Positions 26,567 to 35,565 of a stretch of 64,000 nucleotides of DNA are shown here, piece by piece. The notes beneath the pieces were generated by a model that saw only the letters and a list, made by a program, of their open reading frames with translations, ran no database searches and was not told the DNA's origin. This DNA comes from Rugamonas rubra (GTDB lineage Bacteria > Pseudomonadota > Gammaproteobacteria > Burkholderiales > Burkholderiaceae_D). The stretch covers positions 62,001 through 126,000 of the forward strand of contig NZ_FOTW01000012.1 in NCBI RefSeq assembly GCF_900114705.1, written 5' to 3'. A program made the translations under genes and the position numbers. The number at the start of each line of letters is the position of its first letter. Within the stretch, counting starts at the first letter, position 1.

Positions 26567-27847
26567 ATGAAAATTGCTGTTGTTGGATCGGGGATTTCCG
26601 GTCTTGCCTGCGCGCATCGCCTGGTCCAAGCCGGCAACGAGGTGGTCTTGTTCGAGGCGGGCGACTATTTCGGCGGCCATAGCCACACCGTCGACGTCGA
26701 GCTCGACGGCGTGCGCCATGGCGTCGACACCGGCTTCCTGGTGTTCAACCAGCGCACCTACCCGACCCTGGTGGCGCTGTTCGAGCAGCTCGGCGTGGCC
26801 ACGGCCGCCAGCGAGATGGGCTTCTCGGTCAAGCTGCCGCTGGCCGGGCGCACGCTGGAATGGGCCGGCGGCAACCTCGACCAGGTGTTCAGCCAGCGCC
26901 GCAACCTGGTCGACCCGGCCTTCCTGCGCATGCTGCGCGACATCCTGCGCTTCAACCGCGCCGCCAGCGCCATCGCCGTCGCCAGGCCGCCGGCGCCGGA
27001 CTGCTCGCTCGGCGCCTGGCTCGACCGGCACGGCTACAGCGCCCAGTTCCGCCACTGGTATCTGTTGCCGATGGCGGCCTGCATCTGGTCCTGCCCGGCG
27101 CAGCAGATGCTGGCCTTCCCGCTCGCCACTTTCGTGCGCTTCTGCCACAACCACGGCCTGCTGCAGGTGAGCGGCCGGCCGCAGTGGCGCAGCGTGGCCG
27201 GCGGCGCGCGCCAGTACGTCGACAAGCTGCTGGCCGGCATACCGCAGCGCCGCCTGGCCTGTCCGGTGCACATGGTGGCGCGCCAGCACAACGGCGGGCG
27301 CGCCGTCACCCTGCACAGCGGCGCCGGCGTCGAGCAGTACGACGAGGTGGTGCTGGCCTGCCACAGCGACCAGGCGCTGGCGCTGCTGGCCGACTTCAGC
27401 GACGACGAGCGCGCCGTGCTCGGCGCCGTGCGCTACCAGTCCAACCGCGCCGTGCTGCACACCGACACCAGCTGCCTGCCGGCCGAGCGCAAGGCCTGGT
27501 CGGCCTGGAACTACCAGGGCAGCGGCGGCACCGACGGCCGGGTCTGCGTGCACTACCTGCTCAACCTGTTGCAGCCGCTGCCGTTCGCGCGGCCGCTGCT
27601 GGTCTCGCTCAATCCGATCGAGCCGCCCGACCCGGCGCTGGTGCTGGGCGAGTACGACTACGCCCACCCGGTGTTCGACGCCGCCGCCATCGCCGCCCAG
27701 GGCGGCTTGGCGGCGCTGCAGGGGCGCGGCCACACCTGGTTCGCCGGCGCCTGGACCGGCTACGGCTTCCACGAGGACGGCCTGAAGTCCGGGCTGCGCG
27801 TGGCCACCGCGCTGATCCAGTCGGCCCAGTTGCGCCATGCCGCCTGA
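26567..27847 (+). CDS. FAD-dependent amine-oxidase-like protein (COG2907 type)
   Basis: 426 aa. The N-terminal FAD fold reads KIAVVGSGISGLACAHRLVQ with GxGxxG, then VVLFEAGDYFGGHSHTVDV. The middle carries QRTYPTLVALFEQLG and YLLPMAACIWSC. The C-terminal FAD contact is WFAGAWTGYGFHEDG. These residues fit the COG2907 family, regularly found with DUF1365 and Cfa-like genes in light-induced clusters. It may oxidise or desaturate a lipid; the chemistry is not established. It is the first gene of the operon and overlaps the next by 11 bp. Confidence 0.88.
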   Translation: MKIAVVGSGISGLACAHRLVQAGNEVVLFEAGDYFGGHSHTVDVELDGVRHGVDTGFLVFNQRTYPTLVALFEQLGVATAASEMGFSVKLPLAGRTLEWAGGNLDQVFSQRRNLVDPAFLRMLRDILRFNRAASAIAVARPPAPDCSLGAWLDRHGYSAQFRHWYLLPMAACIWSCPAQQMLAFPLATFVRFCHNHGLLQVSGRPQWRSVAGGARQYVDKLLAGIPQRRLACPVHMVARQHNGGRAVTLHSGAGVEQYDEVVLACHSDQALALLADFSDDERAVLGAVRYQSNRAVLHTDTSCLPAERKAWSAWNYQGSGGTDGRVCVHYLLNLLQPLPFARPLLVSLNPIEPPDPALVLGEYDYAHPVFDAAAIAAQGGLAALQGRGHTWFAGAWTGYGFHEDGLKSGLRVATALIQSAQLRHAA

Positions 27848-28697
27848 GGCGGGCGCGCCGCCGGCCGCCCGCGCCGGCCACGACGCCGCCGCCGTTCCCG
27901 CCGCGCCGGCCGCCAGCGGCGCCCTGCTGTGCTTCGGCCAGCTGCGCCACCAGCGCCTGCTGCCGCGCCGCCACGCCTTCCACTACGGCGCCTACTACCT
28001 GCGCCTGCCGCTGCGCGCGCTGGCGCGGCAAGGCGGCCTCGGCGGCGGCCGCCTGTTCGGCCACAACCGCTTCAACCTGCTGTCCTTCCACGACCGCGAC
28101 CACGGCGACGGCGGCGGCGAGCTGCTGGCCTGGATCGGCGCGCTGCTGGCCGCCGAGGGCGTGGCCGACGCCGACGGCGAGATCTGGCTGCAGACCATGC
28201 CGCGCGTGCTCGGCTACGTCTTCAACCCGGTCTCGTTCTGGTTCTGCCACCGCCGCGACGGCGCCCTGCGCGCCGTCTTGTGCGACGTGCGCAACACCTT
28301 CGGCGAACGCCACTACTATCTGCTCGACACCGGCGCGGCCATCCCCAACGGCGCCGAGCTGGGCGCGCGCAAGGTGTTCCACGTCTCGCCGTTCTGCGCC
28401 GTCGAGGGCGGCTACCGCTTCCGTTTCTTCCAGGGCGCGCCGGCCGGCGCGGCGGGCGAGCACAGCCTGGCGCGCATCGACCACCACGACGCGCACGGCG
28501 CCCTGCTGCTGCAAACCAGCCTGTCCGGCCGCGCCGTGCCGCTCGACGGGCGCGCCGTGGCGCGCGCCTTCCTGCGCTACCCCTTGATGAGTTTCGCCGT
28601 CGTGCTGCGCATCCACTGGCAGGCGCTGCGCCTGTGGCTGCGCCGTGTGCCCTTCCATTCCAAACCCGTTCCGCCCGCCGACAAGGTATCCCGATGA
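27837..28697 (+). CDS. DUF1365 family protein
   Basis: 286 aa. The N-terminal ~30 residues are Ala/Pro-rich. DUF1365 motifs follow: GQLRHQRLLPRRHAFHYGAYYLRLPL, GHNRFNLLSFHDRDHG, TMPRVLGYVFNPVSFWFCH, EVRNTF-type DVRNTFGERHYYLL, KVFHVSPFCAVEGGYRF, and FLRYPLMSF near the end. The enzyme activity is unknown. It always occurs with COG2907 and Cfa-like partners, pointing to modification of membrane fatty acids (inference). The start overlaps the upstream stop by 11 bp and its stop overlaps the methyltransferase start. Confidence 0.9.
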   Translation: MPPEAGAPPAARAGHDAAAVPAAPAASGALLCFGQLRHQRLLPRRHAFHYGAYYLRLPLRALARQGGLGGGRLFGHNRFNLLSFHDRDHGDGGGELLAWIGALLAAEGVADADGEIWLQTMPRVLGYVFNPVSFWFCHRRDGALRAVLCDVRNTFGERHYYLLDTGAAIPNGAELGARKVFHVSPFCAVEGGYRFRFFQGAPAGAAGEHSLARIDHHDAHGALLLQTSLSGRAVPLDGRAVARAFLRYPLMSFAVVLRIHWQALRLWLRRVPFHSKPVPPADKVSR

Positions 28698-29956
28698 GCA
28701 CTGAATCCCTGCCGACCCCGGCCGCCGCAGTACACCCGCGCCGGCCCGCCGCCGCCCCGCCGGCGCCGGCCGAGCAAGCCGGCGGCGTGCCGCCCGCCGC
28801 CCGCCTGATCCTGACGATGTTGGGCGGCCTGCGCCACGGCGCGCTGCTGTTGACCACGCCGGACGGCGTCTGTCGGCGCTACGGCGACGCCTCCTTCCCG
28901 GTCGCGCTGGAGCTGCGCAACTGGGCGCCCTGCGGCGCCGCGCTGCGCGCCGGCGACATCGGCTTCGCCGAGAGCTTCATCGCCGGCGACTGGCGCAGCG
29001 ACAACCTGCCCGGCCTGATCGAACTGTTGGTCCGCAACCGCGCGCAAATCGAGGCGGCGGTCTACGGCAGCTGGTGGGGCAGCCTGCTGTACCGCCTCAA
29101 GCATCTGCTGCACCGCAATTCGCGCGCCGGCAGCCGCAAGAACATCCACGCCCACTACGACATCGGCAACGACTTCTATCGGCTGTGGCTGGACCGCGGC
29201 ATGAGCTATTCGAGCGCGCTCTTCGTCGCCGGTAACGACGGCGACCTGGAACAGGCGCAGCTGGCCAAATACCGCCGCGTCGTCGCGCAACTGGCGCTGG
29301 CGAAGGGCGCCAGCGTGCTGGAGATCGGCTGCGGCTGGGGCGGCTTCGCCGAGACCGCCGCGCGCGAGGCGCGGGTCCACGTCACCGGCCTGACCCTGTC
29401 GGCCGAGCAGCTGGCCTACGCCCGCGCGCGGCTGGAGGCGGCCGGCCTGGCCCACGCCGCCGACCTGCGCCTGTGCGACTACCGCGACAGCGACGGCCGC
29501 TACGACGCCATCGCCTCGATCGAGATGTTCGAGGCGGTCGGCGAGCGCTACTGGCCGGACTATTTCGCCTGCCTGGCGCGCAACCTGAAGCCGGGCGGGC
29601 GCGCCTGCATCCAGACCATCGTCATCGACGACGCCCTGTTCGAGCGCTACCGCAAGGGCAGCGACTTCATCCAGCAGTACATCTTCCCCGGCGGCATGCT
29701 GCCGTCGCCGTCGGCCTTCCGCGCCCAGGCGGCGCGCCACGGCCTGCAGGTGGTCGACGAGTTCCGCTTCGGCCCGGACTACGCCGCCACGCTGCTGTTG
29801 TGGCGCGAGGCCTTCAAGCGCCAGCACGAGGCGATCGAGGCGCAAGGCTTCGACCAGCGCTTCATGCTGACCTGGGAGTTCTACCTGGCCTACTGCGAGG
29901 CGGCCTTCCGCGCCGGCAGCACCGACGTGGTGCAGTTCACGCTGCTCAAGCCGTGA
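28694..29956 (+). CDS. Cyclopropane-fatty-acid synthase-like SAM methyltransferase
   Basis: 420 aa. An Ala/Pro-rich N-terminus precedes the Cfa fold: NIHAHYDIGNDFYRLWLD (residues ~150-170), SAM motif VLEIGCGWGGFAE near 215, EMFEAVGERYWPDYF near 275, YIFPGGMLPS near 330, and the C-terminal GFDQRFMLTWEFYLAYCEAAF. It likely transfers a methylene or methyl group from SAM to unsaturated phospholipid chains at the membrane. Paralogues in such clusters may make methylated or furan-type fatty acids rather than simple cyclopropanes; that remains open. Both ends overlap neighbours by 4 bp. Confidence 0.88.
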   Translation: MSTESLPTPAAAVHPRRPAAAPPAPAEQAGGVPPAARLILTMLGGLRHGALLLTTPDGVCRRYGDASFPVALELRNWAPCGAALRAGDIGFAESFIAGDWRSDNLPGLIELLVRNRAQIEAAVYGSWWGSLLYRLKHLLHRNSRAGSRKNIHAHYDIGNDFYRLWLDRGMSYSSALFVAGNDGDLEQAQLAKYRRVVAQLALAKGASVLEIGCGWGGFAETAAREARVHVTGLTLSAEQLAYARARLEAAGLAHAADLRLCDYRDSDGRYDAIASIEMFEAVGERYWPDYFACLARNLKPGGRACIQTIVIDDALFERYRKGSDFIQQYIFPGGMLPSPSAFRAQAARHGLQVVDEFRFGPDYAATLLLWREAFKRQHEAIEAQGFDQRFMLTWEFYLAYCEAAFRAGSTDVVQFTLLKP

Positions 29957-30537
29957 GCCCGCGCCTGGCCCGGCCGCGCGCGGCGGCCTTGGCCGCGCTG
30001 CTGGCCGCCGCCGCGCTGGCGCAGCCGCTGCCGGCGGCGGCGCAGGGCGCCGTGGCGCCGGCCCACGTGGCGCGCGAGCTGGCGCGGCCGCGGCTGGCCG
30101 GCGCGGGCGGCTACAGCTGGTTCGGCCTGCCCATCTACACGGCCCGCCTGTGGGTCGGCGAGCAGGGCTACCGCGCCGACGCGCCCGAGGCGGCGCCCTT
30201 CGTGCTGGAGCTGCGCTACGCCCGCGCGCTGGCCGGCGCCCGGATCGCCGAGGCCAGCGTCGAGCAGATGGAACGGCTCGGCGCCGGCAGCGCGCCGCAG
30301 CGCGCCCGCTGGCTGCGCGAGATGAAGGCGATCTTCCCGGACGTGCAGGCGGGCAGCCAGCTGAGCGGCGTGTTCCTGCCCGCCGCCGGCACCCGCTTCT
30401 ACCTCGACGGCCGGGCGCTGGCGACGCTGGCCGAGCCGGCCTTCGCCAAGGCCTTCTACGCCATCTGGCTCGACCCGGCCAGCAGCGCGCGAGGCTTGCG
30501 CGAGTCCCTGCTGCGCGACGCCGCGCCGGCGCCATGA
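29953..30537 (+). CDS. Chalcone-isomerase-like exported protein
   Basis: 194 aa from a GTG at 29953 that overlaps the methyltransferase stop (GTGA). A signal peptide (AALAALLAAAALAQPLPAAAQ) is followed by the bacterial CHI-like pattern: GAGGYSWFGLPIYTARLWV, PFVLELRYARALAGARIAEASVEQMERLG, MKAIFPDVQAGSQLSGVFLPAAGTRFYLDG and FAKAFYAIWLDPASSARGLRESLL. Bacterial members are periplasmic and of uncertain function; fatty-acid binding is suspected for the fold. Its place in a lipid-modifying operon agrees with that. Confidence 0.85.
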   Translation: MSPRLARPRAAALAALLAAAALAQPLPAAAQGAVAPAHVARELARPRLAGAGGYSWFGLPIYTARLWVGEQGYRADAPEAAPFVLELRYARALAGARIAEASVEQMERLGAGSAPQRARWLREMKAIFPDVQAGSQLSGVFLPAAGTRFYLDGRALATLAEPAFAKAFYAIWLDPASSARGLRESLLRDAAPAP

Positions 30538-31775
30538 GGCCGGCCGCGCTGCTGTGCTACGGCGCCTTCGGCCTGCCGCTGGCGATGGTGGCGCTGCCGA
30601 TCTACGTCTACGTGCCGCAGTTCTACGCCGAGCGCAGCGGCCTCGGCCTGGCCGCCATCGGCGCCGCGCTGCTGCTGGCGCGGCTGGCGGCGGCCTGCGT
30701 CGACCCGGCCCTGGGCCGCTGGATGGCGCGCGGCGGCGACTACGCCGGCCACGTGCGCCTGGCGTTGGCGCCGCTGCTGCTCGGCTTTGTCGCCCTGTTC
30801 CATCCGCCGCCGCTGGGCGGCGCCGCCGCCATGGCCTGGTTCCTGGCGGCGCTGGCGCTGGCCTACCTCGGCTTCAGCCTGGCCACCATCGCCCACCAGA
30901 GCTGGGGCGCGGCGCTGAGCCAGGCGCCCGGCCCGCGCGCCCGCCTGACGGCCGCGCGCGAGGGCTGCGGCCTGCTCGGCGTGATGCTGGCGGCCGGCCT
31001 GGGCGCAGCCTACGGCTACACGGCGCTGTCGCTGGCCTTCGCCGCCGCGCTGCTGGGCGGCGCCGGCTGCCTGCTGCTGAAGGCGCCGCGGCCGCCGCGC
31101 GCCGCCGCCGGCATGGCCGGCGCCGGGCCGTGGTCGGGCCGGCGCCCGGCGCCCCTGCTGGCGCCCCTGCGCGGCCGCCGCTTCCGCGCCCTGTTCATCG
31201 TCGCCATGGTCAACGGCGTGGCGGCGGCGATCCCGGCCACGCTGTTCCTGTTCTTCGCCGACGACGTGCTCGGCCTGGGCGCCACGGCCGGCTGGTACCT
31301 GCTGCTGTACTTCTTGTGCGCGGCGGCCTCGCTGGCGCCGTGGGCGGCGCTGGCGCGGCGCGTCGGCGAGGCGCGCGCCTGGGTCGCCGGCATGCTGCTG
31401 GCGGCGCTGGTGTTCGTCTGGGCCTGGCGCCTGGGGGCCGGCGACAGCGCCGCCTTCGGCGCCATTTGCGCCGTCTCCGGACTGGCGCTGGGGGCCGACC
31501 TGGCGCTGCCGCCGGCGCTGCTGGCCGGCGTTATCGCCCGTGCCGGCCACAGCGGCGCAGGCGAGGGCGCCTACTTCGGCCTGTGGCACTGGGGCGTGCA
31601 AATGAACCTGGCGCTGGCCGCCGGCGTCGCCCTGCCGCTGCTGGCCTGGCTCGGCTACGTGCCCGGCGCGGCGCAGGGCACGGCGGCCCTCTCGTTCGCC
31701 TACGCGCTGCTGCCCTGCGCGCTCAAGCTGCTGGCCGCCGCGCTGCTGTGGCGCGCCCCGCTGCGCGACTGTTGA
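30534..31775 (+). CDS. MFS (GPH-like) transporter of the light operon
   Basis: 413 aa from ATG at 30534, overlapping the previous stop. About 12 membrane segments are seen; DPALGRWMARGGDY fits the MFS loop 2-3 motif, and QSWGAALSQ and EGAYFGLWHWGVQMNLALAAG resemble the glycoside-pentoside-hexuronide type fold. Such a carrier regularly accompanies the COG2907/DUF1365/Cfa set; its cargo is unknown, and a lipid or lipid precursor is a guess. It is followed by a 50-bp gap before the DUF3833 gene, the only real gap in the operon. Confidence 0.83.
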   Translation: MRPAALLCYGAFGLPLAMVALPIYVYVPQFYAERSGLGLAAIGAALLLARLAAACVDPALGRWMARGGDYAGHVRLALAPLLLGFVALFHPPPLGGAAAMAWFLAALALAYLGFSLATIAHQSWGAALSQAPGPRARLTAAREGCGLLGVMLAAGLGAAYGYTALSLAFAAALLGGAGCLLLKAPRPPRAAAGMAGAGPWSGRRPAPLLAPLRGRRFRALFIVAMVNGVAAAIPATLFLFFADDVLGLGATAGWYLLLYFLCAAASLAPWAALARRVGEARAWVAGMLLAALVFVWAWRLGAGDSAAFGAICAVSGLALGADLALPPALLAGVIARAGHSGAGEGAYFGLWHWGVQMNLALAAGVALPLLAWLGYVPGAAQGTAALSFAYALLPCALKLLAAALLWRAPLRDC

Positions 31776-31825
31776 AGCGCCACTTCGATCCGCCCCATGC
31801 CCCCCCCACCAGACAGGAGTCCACC

Positions 31826-32386
31826 ATGAGATTGCTCAACACCGCCACCGCCAGCGCGCTGCTGGCCGGCGCCGCCTGCGCCCTGCTGCTGGGCGGCTGC
31901 TCGGCGCCGGTGCCGCCCGGCCACTACGCCGCACAGTTGCCGGCGCTCGACATCGAGCGCTACTTCAACGGCACGCTCGACGTCCACGGCATGTACCAGG
32001 ACCGCGCCGGCACGGTGCAAAAGCGCTTCACGGTGCTGATGCGCTGCCGCTGGGAGAACGGCGTCGGCACCCTCGACGAGCAGTTCCGCTACGCCGACGG
32101 CAGCAGCCAGCAGCGCGTCTGGACGCTGCGCAGGACCGGCCCCGGCGAGTATGTCGGCACGGCGCCCGACGTGGTCGGCCAGGCCGCCGTGACGGTGGCC
32201 GGCAACGCCATGCGGCTGCGCTACGTGCTGGCGCTGCCGGTCGACGGCACCGTCTACCACGTCGACTTCGACGACTGGATGTATTTGATCGACGACCAGG
32301 TGATGCTCAACCGCGCCGGCATGAGCAAGTTCGGCTTCGGCCTGGGCAGCCTGACGGTGGCCTTCCGCCGCCGCGGCGCGCCATGA
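31826..32386 (+). CDS. DUF3833 family lipoprotein
   Basis: 186 aa, CAGGAG 7 nt before the ATG. The signal peptide ends in a lipobox (LLLGGCSAP, Cys25). DUF3833 motifs follow: LDIERYFNGTLDVHGMYQDRAGTVQKRFTV, GTLDEQFRYADGSSQQRVW, MRLRYVLALPVDGTVYHVDFDDWMYLIDDQVMLNRAGMSKFGF. The lipocalin-like beta pattern suggests a membrane-anchored lipid-binding protein, consistent with its operon. The stop overlaps the SDR start. Confidence 0.9.
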   Translation: MRLLNTATASALLAGAACALLLGGCSAPVPPGHYAAQLPALDIERYFNGTLDVHGMYQDRAGTVQKRFTVLMRCRWENGVGTLDEQFRYADGSSQQRVWTLRRTGPGEYVGTAPDVVGQAAVTVAGNAMRLRYVLALPVDGTVYHVDFDDWMYLIDDQVMLNRAGMSKFGFGLGSLTVAFRRRGAP

Positions 32387-33150
32387 ACCCGCCGCTCGAC
32401 GACTGGCGCGGCCGCCACGTCTGGATCATCGGCGCCTCCAGCGGCATCGGCGCGGCCACCGCGCGCCTGCTGCTCGAGCGCGGCGCCCACGTCGCCCTGT
32501 CGGCGCGGCGCCGCGACGCGCTCGAGCAGGTGGCCGCCGGCGCGCCGTTGGCGCTGCTCGCCCCGCTCGACGTCACCGACCACGCCAGCGTGCGTGGCGC
32601 GCGCGAGTTGCTGCTCACCGCCTGGCCGCGCCTCGACCTGGTGCTGCTGGTGGCCGGCGGCTACAACGAGATGCGCGCCGACAGCTTCGACCTGGCCGCC
32701 GCCAACGCCCTGATCGACCTGAACCTGCGCGGCGTCTACAACTGCCTCGACCTGGTGTTGCCCCTGCTGCTGCGCCAGGGCGGCGGCGGGCTCGGCATCG
32801 TCGCCTCGGTGGCCGGCTACGGCGGCCTGCCCAAGGCGCTGGTCTACGGCCCGACCAAGGCGGCCTTGATCAACCTGAGCGAGTCGCTCTACTTCGACCT
32901 GCGGCCGAAGGGTATCGCGGTGTACCAGATCAACCCCGGCTTCGTCGACACGCCGCTGACCGCCGCCAACGACTTCGCCATGCCGGCGCTGATGCAGCCC
33001 GACGCGGCGGCCCGCGCGCTGCTGCGCGGCATCGAGCGCGGCCAGTTCCACATCCACTTCCCGCGCCGCTTCAGCAACAGCCTGCGGCTGGCGCGCCTGC
33101 TGCCCTACCGGCTGTATTTTTGGCTGTTGAGAAAGGTGACCCGACTATGA
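32383..33150 (+). CDS. Short-chain dehydrogenase/reductase
   Basis: 255 aa. Cofactor motif IIGASSGIG near residue 15 (TGxxxGxG type), N-rich AAANALIDLNLRG, catalytic serine region IVASVAGYG, and the Y-x3-K pair as YGPTKA near 150, then INPGFVDTPLT. An Arg after the cofactor strand (SARRRDAL) suggests NADP preference. The C-terminus (SNSLRLARLLPYRLYFWLLRKV) is basic and amphipathic and may attach to membrane. It probably acts on a lipid-derived substrate of this operon. Both ends overlap neighbours by 4 bp. Confidence 0.9.
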   Translation: MNPPLDDWRGRHVWIIGASSGIGAATARLLLERGAHVALSARRRDALEQVAAGAPLALLAPLDVTDHASVRGARELLLTAWPRLDLVLLVAGGYNEMRADSFDLAAANALIDLNLRGVYNCLDLVLPLLLRQGGGGLGIVASVAGYGGLPKALVYGPTKAALINLSESLYFDLRPKGIAVYQINPGFVDTPLTAANDFAMPALMQPDAAARALLRGIERGQFHIHFPRRFSNSLRLARLLPYRLYFWLLRKVTRL

Positions 33151-33620
33151 GCACAAACCTGCCGACGCCGCGGCACGACGACCCGGCCGCACGCCACGCC
33201 GCCGCGCTCGAGCGCCTGGCGCTGTTCTACGAGACGCTGACGCCGCAGACGGTGTTCGAGGTGCGTACCTTGTACGCCGCCGGCGCCGTCTTCAAGGACC
33301 CGTTCAACGAGACGCGCGGCCACGCCGCCATCATCGCCATCTTCGAGCACATGTACGTGCAGTTGGAGACGCCGCGCTTCATCGTGGTCAGCCGGATGGT
33401 GCAGGGCGAGCAGGCCTTCCTGACCTGGGAGATGCGCTTCCGCTTCAAGCGCTGGCCGCAGCGCGAGCACACCGTGCGCGGCGCCAGCCATCTGCGCTTC
33501 GACGCCGAGTCGCGCGTCAGCCTGCACCGCGACTACTGGGACGCCGCCGAGGAGCTGTACGAGAAGATCCCGCTGCTGGGTGGCCTGATGCGCCTGCTCA
33601 AGCGCGCCGCCCGACGCTGA
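33147..33620 (+). CDS. NTF2-like (SnoaL-type) protein
   Basis: 157 aa. The cone-shaped NTF2-like fold is suggested by LALFYETLTPQTVFEVRTLYAAGAVFKDPFNETRG, IIAIFEHMYVQLETPRFIV, AFLTWEMRFRFK and GASHLRFDAESRVSLHRDYWDAAEELYEKIPLLGGLMR. This version is regularly seen next to the SDR in COG2907/DUF1365/Cfa clusters. Isomerase or binding roles are possible. It is the last gene of the operon, 15 bp from the convergent AEC gene, with no visible terminator between. Confidence 0.83.
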   Translation: MSTNLPTPRHDDPAARHAAALERLALFYETLTPQTVFEVRTLYAAGAVFKDPFNETRGHAAIIAIFEHMYVQLETPRFIVVSRMVQGEQAFLTWEMRFRFKRWPQREHTVRGASHLRFDAESRVSLHRDYWDAAEELYEKIPLLGGLMRLLKRAARR

Positions 33621-33635
33621 ACCGGGGGCGCCGGC

Positions 33636-34550
33636 TCAGGCCAGCCAGGCCAGGAAGTTGCGGCTGAACGGCACGGTGAAGGCGGCCAGCAGCGTCTGCA
33701 GCGTGATCATCGAGGCCATCAGGCGGGCGTCGCCGCCCAGCTGGCGCGCCATGATGTAGGCGTTGGGCGCGGTCGGCAGCGCGCAGTAGAAGCAGGCCGC
33801 CAGCGCCACCGGGGTGGCGACGGCGAACAGCAGGCAGACCTTGGCCGCCACCAGCGGCAGCGCCAGCAGCTTGAGGGCGGCGGTCCAGCCCAGCACCTGC
33901 GGGCGCAGGCCCTGCAGCGAGAACACCAGGCCGCCGCCGACGCACAGCAGGCCCAGGCACAGGGCGGCGCGGCCGAGGATGTCGAGGGTGTTGGCCAGCG
34001 GCGCCGGCAGTGTCAGCCCGGCCAGGCTGAACAGCACGCCGCCCAGCGTCGACAGGATGATCGGGTTGCCGGCCAGCGTGCGGCCGACCTTGGCATAGTC
34101 GGTCTTGCTGCCGCTCCACCACGACAGCGCGATGATGGAGACGATGTTGACCACCGGCAGGCACAGCGCCAGCGCCAGCATCACCAGCGCGGCCGCCTCC
34201 GGCTCGAAGAACAGGGTCGAGACGGCGATGCCGAAATAGGTGTTGGGCCGCATCGCGCCCTGCACCACGGACGAGCGCGCCGCGTCGGGCAGGGTGCGCG
34301 CCGCCAGCAGGGCCAGCAGGGTCAGCGCCACCACCACGGCGGTCGGCAGCAGCGTCGCCAGCGCCAGCTCGCCGACCTGGCCGGAGCGGAAGCTGAGCTT
34401 GGCCGCGCCGCCGAACAGCAGCGCCGGGAAGGCGATGTTGTAGGAGAACTTCTCGACCGAGGGGAAGAAGTCCTGGGGCAGCCAGCGGAAGTGGCGGATC
34501 GCCACGCCCAGCAGGATGACGAGGAAGACGGGAACGATGGAGGCGAGCAT
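33636..34550 (-). CDS. AEC-family transporter (auxin efflux carrier type)
   Basis: 304 aa, hydrophobic throughout, about ten membrane segments in two repeats. AEC-type motifs include the N-terminal VPVFLVILLGVAIRH, FPALLFGGAAK, the ALPTAPNAYIMARQLGGDARLMASMITLQTLLAAFTVP end and TLAGNPIILSTLGG. Members export or exchange organic acids, for example malonate or malate. It follows the TauD-type gene by a few bases and is probably cotranscribed, so the two may serve one substrate. Confidence 0.85.
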   Translation of the reverse strand: MLASIVPVFLVILLGVAIRHFRWLPQDFFPSVEKFSYNIAFPALLFGGAAKLSFRSGQVGELALATLLPTAVVVALTLLALLAARTLPDAARSSVVQGAMRPNTYFGIAVSTLFFEPEAAALVMLALALCLPVVNIVSIIALSWWSGSKTDYAKVGRTLAGNPIILSTLGGVLFSLAGLTLPAPLANTLDILGRAALCLGLLCVGGGLVFSLQGLRPQVLGWTAALKLLALPLVAAKVCLLFAVATPVALAACFYCALPTAPNAYIMARQLGGDARLMASMITLQTLLAAFTVPFSRNFLAWLA

Positions 34551-34552
34551 GC

Positions 34553-35546
34553 TCAGTCAGCCGAAATGCCCGACGGGCCGATGCGGCGCGCGTTGGGCGT
34601 GTTGGAAATACGGATGCGGATCAGGTGGCGCGCGGGGTCGCTGTACCTGGCGCGGCCGTGCAGGGCGCGGTGGTTGTCGGTCCACAACAGGGTGTCGTCG
34701 GGCAGGCGGCGGCAAAAGCGGCGCGCGCGTCTCGACCACCTCGTTGACCAGCGCCAGCGCCGCGCGCAGCGCCGGCCCGTCCAGGTCGGGCCGCGCCGCC
34801 AGCCCCTTGAGCAGGGCGTCGTAGCGCCAGCGCATCGCCAGGGCGCCGCGCAGCTGCGCCGGCCGTTCGAACACCGAGGCCAGATGATACTCGACACCTT
34901 GCTCCCGCGCGGCATAGACCGAGGGCACGCGGAACGGCAGCGGCGTCTCTTCGAGCAGCGCGCAGGCGGCGCGGCCGGCGGCGCTGCGGCGCAGCTCGCG
35001 CTCGATGTCGTCGACGTCGAGCAGCAGCGACTCGCCGCCCTGGCAGCGCGCCGCCGCCACCACGTACAGCAGGAACTGCTCCTCGGGCATCGGGTAGAAC
35101 GAGGAGTCGGTGTGCATGTCGGCGCCGCCGACCCGCTCCGAGAAGGTGACGAACTCGGCTTGCGCCTGGCCGGCCGGGCGGGCCCGCACGTCCCAGGCGA
35201 CGCGGCCGGTGCGCTGGTCGGTCGAGGTGGGGAAGCCGCCGCTGAGGGCGATGGCGTACAGCACGGCGTTGCGCTCGCGCTCGTCGAGTTGGCCCAGGCC
35301 CAGGCCGGTGATGGCCAGCGCCCGCGCCGGGCGGGCGGCGATCGCCTCGGCCAGCCGGGCCAGGCCGGGCACGCCGAGCAGCTCGGCCTGCAGCGCCTGC
35401 TCGTCCGGGTGCGGGTAGAAGCCGTTGCCGTTGAAGTCGCTGAAATGGTTGCCGACGATGGCGACGATGTGGGCGAGGTCGCGGCCCCAGTCGGCGCTGC
35501 GGCGGGCGACGCTGACGGCGGCGGATTGTTCGGTGATGGCAAGCAT
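34553..35546 (-). pseudogene. TauD/TfdA-type Fe(II)/2-oxoglutarate dioxygenase, frameshifted
   Basis: From ATG at 35546 (MLAITEQSAAVS, with GGAG upstream) the frame gives a good TauD-type protein: GLGLGQLDERERNAVLYAIALSGG, then the Fe ligands H-x-D in GGADMHTDSSFYP, and FRVPSVYAAREQGVEYHLASVFERP. After EVVETRA near 34730 the reading frame turns into Pro/Arg-rich nonsense. The expected C-terminus (LPDDTLLWTDNHRALHGRARY, with the third Fe ligand His and HLIRIRI) continues in another frame to a stop at 34553. The break lies at the GCGCGCGCG run, 34721-34729: one missing CG dinucleotide, or one extra base, would explain it. It is either a real inactivating mutation, slippage or a sequencing error. 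Confidence 0.8.
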
Positions 35547-35565
35547 GGACGGCCTCCGTTGGAAA

